Numbered from the stretch's first letter, positions 11,353 through 22,204 are shown. The stretch: DNA of 64,000 nt from Tetracentron sinense (GCA_015143295.1 CM026573.1:7242434-7306433), one strand, 5' to 3'. The notes: a model not told the origin generated them from the letters alone. Translations and numbers: made by a program.

Positions 11353-13297
11353 TAACTCAAAATTTTTAAATGACAATAATAATAAAAAATGGGGACCACC
11401 AGTCCCCAATTTTGTTTTAAAAAATATATACCTGAGTTATAAAAAATACTCATATAGGGAGTAGAAATGAGCAACAAGAGAGAGAAGAGAAGAGAAAGAT
11501 GTACATATTAATCGTTGTTGTTGTTGCTCTCCTAGTAAAATATCGTCTATGTTTCCAAAAAAGCAACATAATTTGACAAAAAGTTCCTTGCAATTTTATT
11601 TTTAAAATGGTACGACTTCCTTTTAGTACCATGTGTTTAATCATAATGTTGATGTCACAATAACATAATATAGGCACGTACCAAGGAGTGTCGCGTCGTG
11701 CCATGGAGTGTCATGTCGTATCCAAGTATCGGCACGGCAAAATTTGGAAAAACTGAAGTGCCTAGATAACACTGCGCGTGAAATAGCGTTTCACTAAGGA
11801 GGTGATAGCATGCATCTCGCACGTTCCGTTGGCAGTACACGCACACCTCCCTAGCTCGCCATGTGTCTTCTTTGATTCACCCACCCTTAAGGTTAAATAA
11901 TTTAACCTTAGTTTCTATTTAAAAAAATATATTTAAAAAATTAACCACATGAATGAGTGAATCATAACCGCTGTTAATTTTAAAAAAAAAAAAAAATTTA
12001 ACTAAGGTCAAATTATTTAACCTTAGGGGTTAGTAAATTTTAATTTATTGTTAATAGGGCACGTGACGAGCTGGGGAGGTATGCGCATACTACCCAATAG
12101 AACATTTGAGATGCATGCTATCACCTCCTTAGCAGTGTAGTCAAAGCATCTAGGTGATACCTAGGCAATAGGGGGTTCCCTAGGCGAGGAAATGCCTAGG
12201 TGTTGCTTAGGTGATGCCTAGGCGACCAAAATTTATTTATTTTGTTTAAATTATATAATATTATATAAAAATTAATGAGTGCTCGCCTAGATCATGAACT
12301 AAGTGATGCGGTGGCCTAAGCGTTGCCTAAGCAACATTTTGACAACACTGCTCCTTAGTGAAACACCATTGCACGCGTAGCTCAAGAGGCTTGCCCGAGT
12401 GACCCAGGGGAAACTCTACTACATAACTAGGGGTGTATGATGTATCCAAGCCGAGCTCAAGCTCAAAATTTTGGCTCGATCAAGCGGAGCTGATTTTTCG
12501 AGCTTGAAATGTGTTCAAGCCAAACTTAAGCCAAGGCCTATTTGATTTGGCTCAGCTTGATTCGGTTTGATTGAGGCTCGAACTCGGCTTGGCTTGAATA
12601 TTATATAAAAATAATAATATATATTATTTATATATATCATTATTATGTATACGAATATAATTATATATATGGAAAAGTCAATATTTTTATTTAAAAAGAT
12701 TAATAAATCAAGTCGAGCTTGAGCCAAGCTTTTCGAGCAACAAATCAAGCTGAGCTCGAGCCTAGATTAAAACAGTTCAAGCCGAGCTAAGCTGGGCCAA
12801 GCTAGGCTCAGCTCGGGTCGAATACACCCCTGTACAGAACTGTGATTCGAAGTTCCACCCGAGAATAGTTGTAACAATAGTGGGTACCCAAACTCACATT
12901 GGAAATTAGAAGCCCAATTTTGCATAGTTCCTTGTATGTATTTGATCTAACACAGTGGGTGACCGAAAACAAAAGCTAGGGTTTCATTATACAATCAAAG
13001 AACTCAACCAAACTGCTACTGAATTCGAGTTTTGCAGATTAATCGAAGTGGCTTCTCTACGGAAGAAACCGGATTTGTTTGTTCAATCCAACTAAAATTT
13101 TCAGGTTTCTTCGCTGAGATTCAATAACAAAGATCGATTTGAATTGGCTTTGGAAATAGATTGAGTAACGAGGATTGAGTCTAGGGTTAGGGCACCTGAT
13201 GAGAAATGGAGCAGTAAGCAACGGCACCGCAGCGACCACAGCGTCGTGTGGGTGGCCCGCTGCACCGAGTTCCCCGTCCCTTCGCAGCGCACTCCAT
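3765..13297 (-). CDS. MYND-type zinc finger protein with MSS51 C-terminal-like domain, 377 aa, 11 exons
   Basis: Exons, high to low: 13196-13297, 10884-10997, 10642-10760, 8363-8409, 8184-8284, 7170-7257, 5725-5833, 4509-4683, 4238-4309, 3952-4065, 3765-3857. They sum to 1134 nt, are phase-consistent, and all borders are GT-AG. Residues 3-45 form the MYND finger: C3, C12, C20, C23, C29, H33, H41, C45, with YCSISHQ and HWSDHKEEC as landmarks. The rest ([28 protein letters not shown]) matches the plant proteins that couple MYND to an MSS51-C-like region. MYND fingers usually bind short proline-rich peptides; the role of this plant protein is unknown. ATG 13297 is the first ATG and lies directly before the finger. 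Intron 1 (2.2 kb) and intron 3 (2.2 kb) are long because of transposon insertions; no coding lesion was seen. Exon borders are a manual model. Confidence 0.9.
6234..6787. mobile_element. MITE of the GGAAGCACGGATACG family (554 bp), intron 6 of the MYND gene
   Basis: It starts CTAGGAAGCACGG and ends CGTGCTTTCTAG, with the subterminal parts rich in GATACG / CGTATC in inverted orientation. An exact 8-bp direct repeat ATGGCCAG flanks it (6226-6233 and 6788-6795). The 8-bp duplication suggests hAT, though a 9-bp reading would suggest Mutator. A related copy in opposite orientation is at 42719-43304. Confidence 0.8.
8573..9214 (+). mobile_element. Solo LTR of a Ty1/copia-type retrotransposon (642 bp), intron 3 of the MYND gene
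   Basis: It starts TGTGAGGATT, ends TATCCCCAACA, and is flanked by the 5-bp direct repeat TCATG (8568-8572 and 9215-9219). Inside are CTTATATAGGC (TATA-like) and, near the end, GACCCGTGGACATAGGC followed by GAACCACGCATATC, a pattern typical of plant copia LTRs. There is no internal domain or second LTR, so this is a solo LTR left by LTR-LTR recombination. Confidence 0.82.
9204..9321. repeat. 59-bp tandem duplication spanning the end of the solo LTR
   Basis: The unit beginning TATCCCCAACATCATGATCC at 9204 is repeated at 9263 with a few mismatches. It covers the last 11 bp of the solo LTR, the TCATG target duplication and host DNA, so it arose after the insertion. Confidence 0.8.
10203..10558 (+). 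mobile_element. 3' fragment of an L1-type LINE (zf-RVT tail), intron 3 of the MYND gene
   Basis: A short frame at 10218-10424 reads [20 protein letters not shown], which resembles the end of the zf-RVT region of plant LINE ORF2. It ends in a stop, then a T-rich 3' UTR and an (AATA)n-type tail at about 10543-10558. It is 5'-truncated, as usual for target-primed insertions, and has no coding capacity. Confidence 0.65.
11131..12419. mobile_element. Foldback MITE with nested insertions, intron 1 of the MYND gene
   Basis: The left arm starts CAATGGATTTCCTCTAGC and carries GGGCAAGCCTCTTCAGCT. The right arm carries AGCTCAAGAGGCTTGCCC near 12390. The inner arms also pair (AGGAGGTGATAGCATGCATC versus GATGCATGCTATCACCTCCT). 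The family matches 61507-61971. The interior holds an uncharacterised insertion (about 11240-11750, with a short AT microsatellite at 11319-11350) and a clean hAT MITE at 12133-12350. Confidence 0.6.
12133..12350. mobile_element. hAT-type MITE (218 bp) nested in a foldback element
   Basis: The termini are CAGTGTAGTCAAA and TTTGACAACACTG, a near-perfect 13-bp inverted repeat starting CAG as in many hAT elements. The flanks are an exact 8-bp direct repeat CTCCTTAG (12125-12132, 12351-12358). The interior has repeated GCCTAGGCG / CCTAAGC motifs. Confidence 0.85.
12428..12832. mobile_element. hAT-type MITE (405 bp), GAGCTCGAGCC-rich family
   Basis: It starts TAGGGGTGTAT and ends ATACACCCCTG, with an 8-bp direct repeat of one mismatch (TACATAAC at 12420, TACAGAAC at 12833). 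Both ends are rich in alternating CAAGCC / GAGCTC words that fold back over an AT-rich centre. Related elements lie at 13487, 34837 and 53100. Confidence 0.82.
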
Positions 13298-13486
13298 TAT
13301 TCCCCTCCTCCCCTTCTTCGACTATCGTCTACTATACATCTCCATTTCCTCTCGGCTTGGCGTCTCATGAAGGCTACAACTATTTTCCGATTGGTTGGTT
13401 ACAACTTTCACTCCGGCGCTGACAGCAGGAAAGTGTGTCCTCCAATTGTGGGGTCCGGAATCTGAGTCCGTATGGTGGCTGTTGTT

Positions 13487-14173
13487 TAGGGGTGTATTCA
13501 AAGCCGAACTGATTCCGAGCTTGGCCAAGTTTGACCTTGGCTTGAACATGCTCGAGCTTGGCTCGAGCCCAAATGTTAGCTTAGCTTGAACAAGCTAGAT
13601 GGGTTCGAGCTCGAACTTTATTCAAGTTGAGCCGAGCTCGGTTTGGCTCAAACTTGATTCATCAAATTATTTTGTTTAATTTTACGTTATTTTAATAAAA
13701 GTATTTATTGATAAATTATTATACAATAAGCTAAAAAAAAAACAAAATACATTCATATACTAAATAAGATTTGGGGTAGTCCTTCTATCTAAAAATTAGA
13801 GCATTAGATCATAGTTTTTGCTTTTAACTTCTTATATTTTTTTGTTATTATTATCTTTTAAACTTTTTTTTTACTATAAATTAAAAATCATTATAATCTA
13901 TAATAAAGAAAATTAAAAATATTATTTTGTATAAGTAAAATTACCAAAAACAATGTGTGTATTTTGAGCCGAGTTGAGCTCAAGCTAAAGAAAGCCCTAA
14001 ACGAGCCGAGCCGAATCAAACTGGATTTGGCTTGAGCTTGGCTTGGTTGAACATTTGAGCTCAAATAAAAGCTTGGCTTTATTTGTTCGAACCTGAAATG
14101 CTAACTTGAGCTTGGATCAAACGAACTGAACTGAGTAAAGTCATCAAGCTAGCTTAGCTTGAGTGCAACCCTA
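13487..14173. mobile_element. hAT-type MITE (about 687 bp), GAGCTCGAGCC-rich family
   Basis: It starts TAGGGGTGTATTCA and ends GTGCAACCCTA. The ends carry the same inverted GAGCTTGG / CCAAGCTC word structure as 12428-12832 around an AT-rich core. The flanks share GTTGTT, an imperfect target duplication. It sits just upstream of the MYND gene start. Confidence 0.7.
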
Positions 14174-14303
14174 GTTGTTAGTGCCCACCAACGGCCCAGC
14201 TAACGTTAGGCCATTGATTGTAGAACAAATACTAACCCAGCTAACTAGAATTAAAATTGCCAAAAAAAAACTTTAATTAAGGCGGCATTTGATAACACTA
14301 ATA

Positions 14304-14428
14304 TAAGTTGTTCAGTGGAGGGAGATCTAGGGATCCAATCCCTCCAAGTATGAGTTACAAGAGCTCCAATGCCCAACTAACATCTGACCGTACTAACGTT
14401 GATAAATGATGTTGACACCAAAAAAAAA
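14304..14428 (+). repeat. tRNA-derived SINE copy, 5'-truncated
   Basis: It shares with the reverse copy at 1585-1735 the segment from TTCAGTGGAGGGAG through the B-box-like GGGATCCAATCCC to GTACTAACG, and ends in a run of nine A. It abuts the TRIM that starts at 14430. Confidence 0.6.
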
Positions 14429-14429
14429 C

Positions 14430-15293
14430 TATTAGAGATAATTTAAAAAATATAATAAAGTAGTGTAACAAGCTCAGATGAGATACATTATATCTTATCT
14501 CAAAGTTGATTTGAATTTGAAAGAGATTAGGATTAGATTTGATAGAATTCCTATCTTGAAATGATGTAACATCTATATAAACCCTACTTAGATCTCTATT
14601 TAATCATCCAGGAAATATTCAACAATCAATTTATTATCATAGTATCAGAGCAGGTCAATTGAACCTTAGTTTAAGTTTCTTCACCTCTTTTAATCTTGTT
14701 TTTTCGGCGAGCGGCAAGTGCCGCCATCCGACCTAAATTGCTCCTATTTTTTTTTAGTTCCAAAGTTATAAAAACCACTAAACTCTAGTTGAAATCTCTC
14801 TATCATTGATACCTTGTGTTCATTTTTTTTTTCTCAAACAACCAACTTCTCTTTATGTGTTATTGGAAAAAATCATAACAGTTTACTTTAATAGTCCATC
14901 AGACCATTAGATCCGACAAACTCTAAGATGAGCAAGATGCGATAGTGATGGACTTCACAGACAGAGAATGATCACAATATGCACGATTGGATGTTCTGAC
15001 AACTTGTCAAGTAAGCTCAAATCATCCTGAAATACTTTTTTTCTAACAATTACATCATCCTTATTCAAAGGACCATGTAATTACAGGAAGATATTAGAGA
15101 TAATATAATAAAGTAGTATAATAAGATGAGATGAGATATATCTCATCTCAAAGTAATTTGAAATTTAAAAATGATTAGGATTAGATTCGATGGAACTTTA
15201 TCTTGAAATAATGTAACATCTATATAAACCCCACTTGGATCTATGTAATAATCCAAGATTATCAATAAATCTCTTTTTTAGCAATAACTACTA
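14430..15293 (+). mobile_element. TRIM (terminal-repeat retrotransposon in miniature), about 864 bp
   Basis: Two direct repeats of about 210 bp (14430-14639) and 202 bp (15092-15293) both begin TATTAGAGATAAT and share CTTGAAATGATGTAACATC and CTATATAAACCC (TATA-like), ending TTATCA or TTAGCA. Directly after the first repeat is TAGTATCAGAGC, matching the initiator-Met-tRNA primer site of copia-type elements. The internal part (about 450 bp) has no ORF. Flanks AAAAC / ATAAC agree at 4 of 5 positions. The LTRs differ at many positions, so the insertion is old. Confidence 0.75.
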
Positions 15294-16035
15294 TAACCAA
15301 GATTACAATTTTTTTAAAGGCAATTAAGAGTGCTTACAATTTACATTACAATTTCCAATTCTCGAACTATCTATTTATAAATTCTCTACCATTGGATGTC
15401 TTTACAATACCAAATACCAGAGAAGTACCATCTATTCTTTTCTTATTTTTTGCTGGAGGAAGTATCCATCCATTCAAAGAGTTGTAATCGCTAAAAACCT
15501 ACTAAAGAGAGGGGTTAATGATGATGTCTCTTATGTTGGCAACTTTTGAGCTCTATGCCCACAGCCCCTACCAACACATTTATCTCAGCATTCACATCTC
15601 ATTCAAATGATCATCACTGATCAAATAACTTGGATTTCAGATTAATGCGGCATGGCATTTCAGTGGTCCCGATGGAGGAGCACCAAGCATCAACATACAT
15701 CTTGGGCATTTGATTTGTACTAATGTTAAAAACTGCACTACTTTAAGTCATATAACAATGATTACACAAGTTGAAAAATAGGAAGAACAATAGACATCTC
15801 TCATTCTGGTCAAGTATTGATACAAATCAATGAAAATGAGTATGAATGTCAAAGCTTATGATCAATGGAATGGAGGATAGCCATTCTAGTTGGGGCATAG
15901 AGAACATACATCCAACATAAGGCCATCTCTTCTTTGTAAGGAACAGAAAAACCAGAGAAAAAGAATGATACTTCATTGTTGTACATTTGTACTTGGGTAC
16001 CAAGTGAGAGTTCGAGAGAGTGAAGCAGAGGTGCA

Positions 16036-19000
16036 TCAAGAAATCTGTATCGGTTGATTCCCCACAACTTCAACATACCATGACTTCCACGCCTCCATGT
16101 AATGAGTAAAGAGGTCACTCAAAGCTGCCAACATCATTAACAGAATGCATCCACCATCAGTATCCCTGCTGCAGAATTTGCTTATAAACTAGATATAAAT
16201 TGAGTGTATATGAGGTACAGAGTGAACATGGGCTAACTACAGATCAATGCGGGCATGCAGTTGATGCACATCTTACCAGATGGTTAACCTGAAATAACTG
16301 AAATGAGAGGAACGCAATCATCCAATTTCGGAGAAAACCTTGAAAGGCCAAGAGAAAGGTCATATGTTGGGTAATATGAATGCAAGATTAGCTAAGAGGC
16401 CATGGCAAATTCAAGCAGTGAATGAACAAGTGGATGGGCCAGATCAGGGTATCAATGGGATTTAGATACACATTTTTTGAAGTTCAGTTTCAAACCCTTT
16501 TGTGGATGGAAGAAGCTCAGTATTGACCAAGCCATAGGCGCACATAAACAGAAAACAAAATAGAAAGAGTGAACTTTCCTAGGATAACAAGACCAAATCT
16601 CTAGGTAATGACTCATGAAGCACTTTCATTCCTTTTTTTTAAGGTGTGAATCAGTGAATGTGAAACTCCCTAACAAAAAATCTTCAAGACATCGGCAGTC
16701 ATCTGATCTTGATTAGAGAGCTGTTAATTTTTGAATCACTGCATAACATGGTCTACAAGTAATTGAGAAAGAGACAAACTGAATGGAGCATTGATCTAAT
16801 GAAACAAACTAGACAACGTAAGTGTTGCTACAATGCAGTGCAACTTACTCTTCCATGGTCCCAACCCCGGATGGATCACACACATGGTTGTTAAATCCTT
16901 ACGATTTACGATTCAAATCTTACGATTCGATTCAAATCACAAGCAAAACGATTCAAATCGGATATGAAAATTTTGATTGAGTAAATCCCATGTGATTTGC
17001 GATTTAGATTACGATTTGCGATTCAAATCGTACGATTCATGCGATTCATACGATTCGAGTACGAAACCCCTTATACGGATCAATACTTAGAAAATATTTT
17101 TTATTCTTTTGATTTTCTAAATGTACTTTGTCTTTTAAAAAGAGAGAAGAAACAAGAAAACCCCTATTACGGACATGCTAAAACCCCTATTTGGGTTGTC
17201 TCTCTATTGTTGTGAAACGGGAAAAAAAAAAAAAGAGGAATGAGAAAGACGATAGAGTTGGACTTTGAGAAAACTTGATAGTTTATTTTATTAGTCTTTT
17301 TAATTGTACAAATCTTTTGATACTTGATTTCATACAATATGATGTTATGAGTTTACTATTGCTGTTTTATCTTTTAATGATATTAGGGTTTTGTTTTTAT
17401 TTTATGGAGATCATTCGTGTTTTTTATAGTGTATGCAATGAAATATTCATTACTTCATTTTATCAATAGATATGAATAAAATCTTTTGGATAATAGATTA
17501 TTCTATTTTTTTGACTTATTAAGTAATTTTTTGTATTTTTTTAACAATTTAAAAAAAAAATGGATTGAATCTTACGATTTACGATTTGAATCGAATCCCG
17601 ATTTGAATCGAATCTGTCCTAAAACGATTTTACGATTTGATTACGATTTAACAACCTTGATCACACATTGATGCAACACCATAGTGTGGATATATGGTAA
17701 GATGGGTTGGAAAAGATTTTACCAATTTGCATAATAACATGTAAGAGAATACCTTCATTGTGATACTGAGGACGATAAGTAGAGGCCAAGCTCTCCCAGT
17801 CTTGAACTTGTTTCACATTGTTCTTCTCGGAGTCGTCAACTTTGGGCAAGCTGACAGGAGTGAAAGGGCCAAACACAAAATCCTTTGAGCTCCATTTTGA
17901 ATGCTGCTCCAACTGAGTCCTGTCAATCTCATTTGCATCTCTTTCTGGTTCAGCTTCCCTTTGCATCTCTTTCTGGTTCAGCTTCCCATTGATCAGAGAA
18001 ACAACCTTACTCCTTTTAACATTAGTGTTTGTAATCTCAGTCCCGAAAACTCTTTTCCTAGACTCATTCAAATCCAAAGCATCTGCAGATCCGTTCTCAG
18101 GCCTTCCTTTCACCCCCAACCATCTGAATGCAGGTTTCCGGCTCTCTGTGTGCTGGATCTGCAAATCAAGAAATAATTTATATTTGTGATATAATTTAAA
18201 CACTGCATATTATTAGGGTGTCATTTCTCTCTCTTTGGGCAGGTGTTTCAGGGGATATTTTACCTTCTCAATCAGATTCATTGAAGACAGCACGTTCGCA
18301 ATATCGTATAATCTTCTAACTTTTGCTGCAGAGTTATCTTATGAAGAGAGTATTAGTAACAGAGTTGCAGGTTCCATCTCCTTTCTGTTAGTAAATAATT
18401 AAGGATAAAGCAGGATAAAGGAAGGTTGATTACTTCTCATTGTTGCCAAATTGTGGGCATCACCAAGCAGTATCCTTGCAGCGTCATCAAGGGAGATCAA
18501 ATCCACCTAAAGCAGAAGGGGGTAAATGGAATAATTAAAATCAATTTCAACTAAAATCAGTAACAGGAAAACAATCTTCTAATTTTATCTTACATTGGAG
18601 CACAGAAAGAGATTTACAAAATTCTGTGTAAGAAGTCCTAGCGATTTCTCCCTCCTACTATCTGTGCAAGCAAACAACTAAGGCAAGTAAGTTAAAACAG
18701 ATCAAAATCCAAAAACAATTGGACAGACTAGACTTCATCTGTGTAGACTAGTTAGTTTTGTTTTTACTCAAATTAAGTTTAATCTAGGAGGGCTGCTTGA
18801 GATAGTAGATAGATAAATTGGGGAATTTAAAGGTGCAAGTACTCAGATTTAAAATTGGAAATGGAGAGACGGCGGGGGATAATTACCAGCTGTGGACAAT
18901 GCTGAAGGTTTAAGAACAGAGCTGCAGATTGATTTGTCTTGCCTAATTGCAGTAGATCTATTATCTTTCTCATCATCTGAAACCTGAAGTAAGAAATTTT

Positions 19001-19826
19001 AATAAATCAAAATATTAATAGTAGTTTTTAAGGGTAAAAAAAAAGGGAAGAAGAATCAATTATAATATATAGAGAAAAAGAGCAGATCAAATCCCATTTA
19101 TTACTCGACTTACTTTTGCATTGTTGCATCCATTAAAGCTATTGAACTTTTCCTTCAAAGCCTCTTCCTATAAAAAGGATCAGAACACAAATTAGGTCAA
19201 AATCTCCACTTCCAGATCTGAAGTATGAGAAACAGATCACAATCATCAATTACCTTAAGCTTCTCTAAATATTGAGGAATCCCTCCAAACCCTTTCCAAG
19301 AGTAACAATTCTTTGCCTTTTTTGCAAGAACCTGAACGAATCAAAGACCTGGTAAGGTAACTGATCCCCCTAAAAACATAAACTGAACAAAGAGGGGAAA
19401 GATCAAACATCTTACTCCAATGCTTTCCAATACATTGACAATATCGTAGATCCGTCTCCGCTCAACTCCTGTAATCCCAGATAATATTTAAAAGCGCCAT
19501 CAACAAAGAGAATCAAAGACAAACATGAAATTATATGGAACTATGGGGATTAAAGATCAGATCAGATCAAAACCTAATCGGCTCGCAGCATCATCCAGCC
19601 CAATCGATTCAACATCAACTCGATTGTACAAGCTCAAGAAACTGCAAAAAAAAATCATATAAGAAAAATGAAAAGAAGAAAAAAATGGAGCAAGATCTGA
19701 AAATGTAAGGAAAACAAGGAAAAGGGGGGAAGAATACTTGGAGCATAAGAGTCCGAGAGACTTCTGTTTCCTGCTATAGGTATTATGCTTAGTTTCAGAA
19801 TCTCGAGAGCCAGACAACGAAGACAT
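16036..19826 (-). CDS. E2FE/DEL1-like: Atypical E2F transcription factor, E2Fe/DEL1-like, 378 aa, 11 exons
   Basis: Exons, high to low: 19738-19826, 19574-19641, 19416-19468, 19254-19331, 19114-19167, 18887-18983, 18594-18661, 18434-18506, 18264-18325, 17753-18158, 16036-16124 (1137 nt, all phases agree). Two E2F winged-helix domains are visible: residues 18-96 (SRKQKSLGLLCSNFLSLYN, then RRRIYDIVNVLESI) and 148-229 (EKSLGLLTQNFVNLFLCS, then RRLYDIANVLSSMNLIEK, ending FRWLG). There is no dimerisation or RB-binding region, the mark of DEL/E2F7/8-type proteins, which bind E2F sites without DP. By family knowledge they act in the nucleus as repressors, and DEL1 restrains endoreduplication. The last exon (THYMEAWKSWYVEV) is separated by a 1.6-kb intron holding a MITE. 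ATG 19826 is the first in frame. Arabidopsis E2Fe is about 400 aa. Confidence 0.93.
16883..17658. mobile_element. Mutator-like MITE (776 bp), last intron of the E2F gene
   Basis: The termini CATGGTTGTTAAATCC and GATTTAACAACCTT are inverted, and the subterminal parts are repeats of ACGATTCAAATC / GATTTGAATCGT. The flanks are an exact 9-bp direct repeat GATCACACA (16874-16882 and 17659-17667), the size typical of Mutator-like insertions. Its several open frames are AT-driven and are not taken as genes. Confidence 0.82.
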
Positions 19827-20029
19827 ATCTAGATAGCTCAATCTTCTTTCTTCTGTAGATCCTTTTGAAGTATAAGAGATCAAACACAGAGATTTTCCTC
19901 TTTCTTCTCGAATCGTAGATCAAAACCCAGAAACTTTTCCTTCTGTTTATTTGTTTCCGTTGAGAGATCTGGAGATTTAAGAGGGGAAGAGGAAGACGAC
20001 CGTTAAAAAGGTGCGGGCAGATTTGGTCA

Positions 20030-20037
20030 TTTGGCGG
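20030..20037 (+). promoter_or_regulatory. Consensus E2F-binding site upstream of the E2F gene
   Basis: TTTGGCGG (followed by another G) matches the plant E2F consensus TTTSSCGS and lies 204 bp upstream of the ATG at 19826. About 25 bp nearer the gene, on its strand, is an AACGG core like that of mitosis-specific MSA elements, a weak match. It is known that Arabidopsis DEL1 is controlled by activator and repressor E2Fs through an E2F site; autoregulation here is inferred. Confidence 0.6.
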
Positions 20038-20523
20038 GTTTGGAATTTCAAAATGCTGGTTTGGGTCCGAGCCTCGGAGGGATGATTTTAAACGGTCCGC
20101 GGGAATTCAAATTGAGATCTATTATTGACGCGCGCGATGATTGAAATTACAGAATATATACGTTTATATTCGGGGGTATTGCTGGTAATTATGAGTCTTC
20201 TTTCCGTTAAGTAGCTGTATCAGTATCTTCAAAAGTGCGAAATTGCCCCTGGGCTTATGAGAAAATACGTGTAATATCCATCTCATAAACAAAATTGAGG
20301 TGCTCGAGGGAATCTGTACCCAGCAGGCACAGAAACAGAGAGACAAGGAACACGTGATCTTAAAAAACACTATTATTGTCAACGGACCGCAAATCGGCTG
20401 TTATGTACCCAGTAGCAAATTGCTCTGTCACAACTCAAGGGATTTCATTTCCTCCCTCCCTCACAAGTGGAGCGCATATCCCTCCTATTTTTTCCACAAT
20501 ATCTCACACAATCATATCCACGC

Positions 20524-20693
20524 ACAAGGGCTTTGTCCCAGTGGTAGTGTATTCCCTGCTTTGGGGGGAGGTACCAGGTTTTATTCCCGAAAGGGTGGGA
20601 GTTTGTATATACTCTCCACCCGCCCAGTAATTAAACAGATACTAACACCTAACCGCCGTTGCGGCCTAAACGTATGTTTCAAACAAAAAAAAA
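20524..20693 (+). repeat. tRNA-derived SINE
   Basis: A box-A-like stretch GTCCCAGTGGTAGTG is followed by a B-box-like GGTTTTATTCCCG, then ACTCTCCACCC and AGATACTAACACC, CCTAACCGCCG, and a poly(A) tail at about 20682. The same organisation occurs in reverse at about 62260-62395, with a fragment of its 3' part at about 61140-61200. This is a different family from the SINE at 14304. Confidence 0.65.
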
Positions 20694-21391
20694 ATCAACA
20701 AAATCATATCCAAAATTTGTATATTTCCCCAAAAAAAAAGGTTTGTATTCACATAAATATCAGTAATTTCGGATATGAGATCTCGTTGTTTCAAATCAAA
20801 TCTCGCCGAAATCATTTTATTTTTTAATAAATTAAATGAATTATTTGCTATTAGTTTTAACAAGTGTTGGGTCCTTCTCTTTAAGTACTCCCACCTCACC
20901 CCTCTTTTTGGAGGGGTGTGTATGGTTATGGGCTTGAGTTGCCATTGGAGTTGTGAGTGAGTGCGTGTGTTGGTTTATCAAAAAAAAAACACATAATTTA
21001 TTTCTAACTATAATTATATAATTTATATATATATGGTGATTTTAGCCTTTATTTGAATTATTAAAAATGAGAGAAAAAAAAGAAAAATAAATTCAAAAAC
21101 AAGCAACACAACGTGGATCACTCAATGTAGACTACATTCACAGAGATTCACTATTTTCATAACCACAAAAATTTCAAAACAAGAAAAACAACTCTTCTCC
21201 TCGTTTTCTACACGAAACCTCATATTTTCCTTCTCACTAAAATTTTGTATTAGCCTTAATACAGGTCTTAATAAAACTATAAACATGAGCTAACCTAAAT
21301 TTTGAGAAATAACAACATTAGGATATGTACCAAAACGTAGGGGGCAGGGGCGGAGCCAGAAATAACAACATTAGGATATTTACCAAAACGT

Positions 21392-22154
21392 AGGGGCGGA
21401 GCCAAGGGGCCATGATCCCCCCACCACTTTTTTAAAAAAATCAATTACACTATAGGTATATTTCATAATATCTCAATTTTGTATATCCCCCAAACAAAAA
21501 AAATTTATGTGTAATATAAAGTGATTGATTCTTTAGGCATCATGTGTCTATTTTAACCCTCTTGAGCCCTAGTTAAGATTAACTTCATATTTAATTTTTT
21601 TCGAAAAACCACCCTAAGGGTAAATGAATTTTAACCATACGGGTCAAGCAAGGGAGGCATGCATGTTCAACTAGTGGAATGCGTGTGAAAAAACAATCTT
21701 CATAGTATAAAATATAATTAATTTTACTTATATAATGGATTTATCAACAAGGGGACCTTATTTTTCTTTTTATGGACATTTATTTAATGGAAAATGCTAT
21801 TGAGACCATCAGGGTGGAGACCATCCTAAGACCTTTCCCAACAACACGAGGATTCAACTTTTTTGATAAAAAAAACTATGCACTTTATTTTTGCTTTTCT
21901 ATGCTGTGTTGGGAACAATCTCGGTGTGATCTCCGCTCAGGACGGTCTCAATAGCATTCCATTTATTGGAATGCTATATTAACAAAATTTATTTCCACAA
22001 TGGATCCATTATCCAAAAAAAATCTTGAGGGCTATGCCTCCGAAACCCCAAGTCCCCAATCCTATTAATTTTTTTCATATATGTGCTTTGGACCTCGACC
22101 CCCGACACCCCCCCCCGCAAAAAAAAAAGGAAAAATTCTTGGCTCCACCCCTAA
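21392..22154. mobile_element. hAT-like element, GGGGCGGAGCCA family, with a nested MITE
   Basis: It starts TAGGGGCGGAGCCAAGG and ends CTTGGCTCCACCCCTA, an imperfect inverted repeat. The same terminus is seen with a perfect 8-bp target duplication at 47474-48553. A clear duplication was not found here. The interior is AT-rich and non-coding and contains the foldback MITE at 21789-21960. Confidence 0.6.
21789..21960. mobile_element. Small foldback MITE (172 bp)
   Basis: The left end GGAAAATGCTATTGAGACC pairs with the right end GGTCTCAATAGCATTCC. The next inner blocks also pair (GGTGGAGACC / GGTGTGATCTCC). It lies inside the hAT-like element. Confidence 0.6.
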
Positions 22155-22204
22155 CCAAGTGTAAGGAAGAGAAGGCCCCCACACGTGGACCCATAAACTC
22201 ATTA

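Larger units (their letters stand above)
13298..16035. other. Intergenic: MYND-gene promoter and downstream flank of the E2F gene, mostly transposons
   Basis: The first 190 bp next to 13297 should hold the core promoter and 5' UTR of the MYND gene. A hAT-like MITE begins only 190 bp from the start codon. Beyond it are a SINE and a TRIM. From 15300 to 16035 is unremarkable AT-rich DNA that probably includes the 3' UTR of the E2F gene. Confidence 0.6.

Noticed and set aside
16997..17671. Several plus-strand open frames of 60-72 codons
   Set aside because: They lie wholly within the AT-rich Mutator-like MITE (16883-17658 with a GATCACACA duplication) and have no protein-family resemblance.
20300..20827. 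A 175-codon plus-strand frame
   Set aside because: It runs through a SINE and its poly(A) tail; the protein has no recognisable features.
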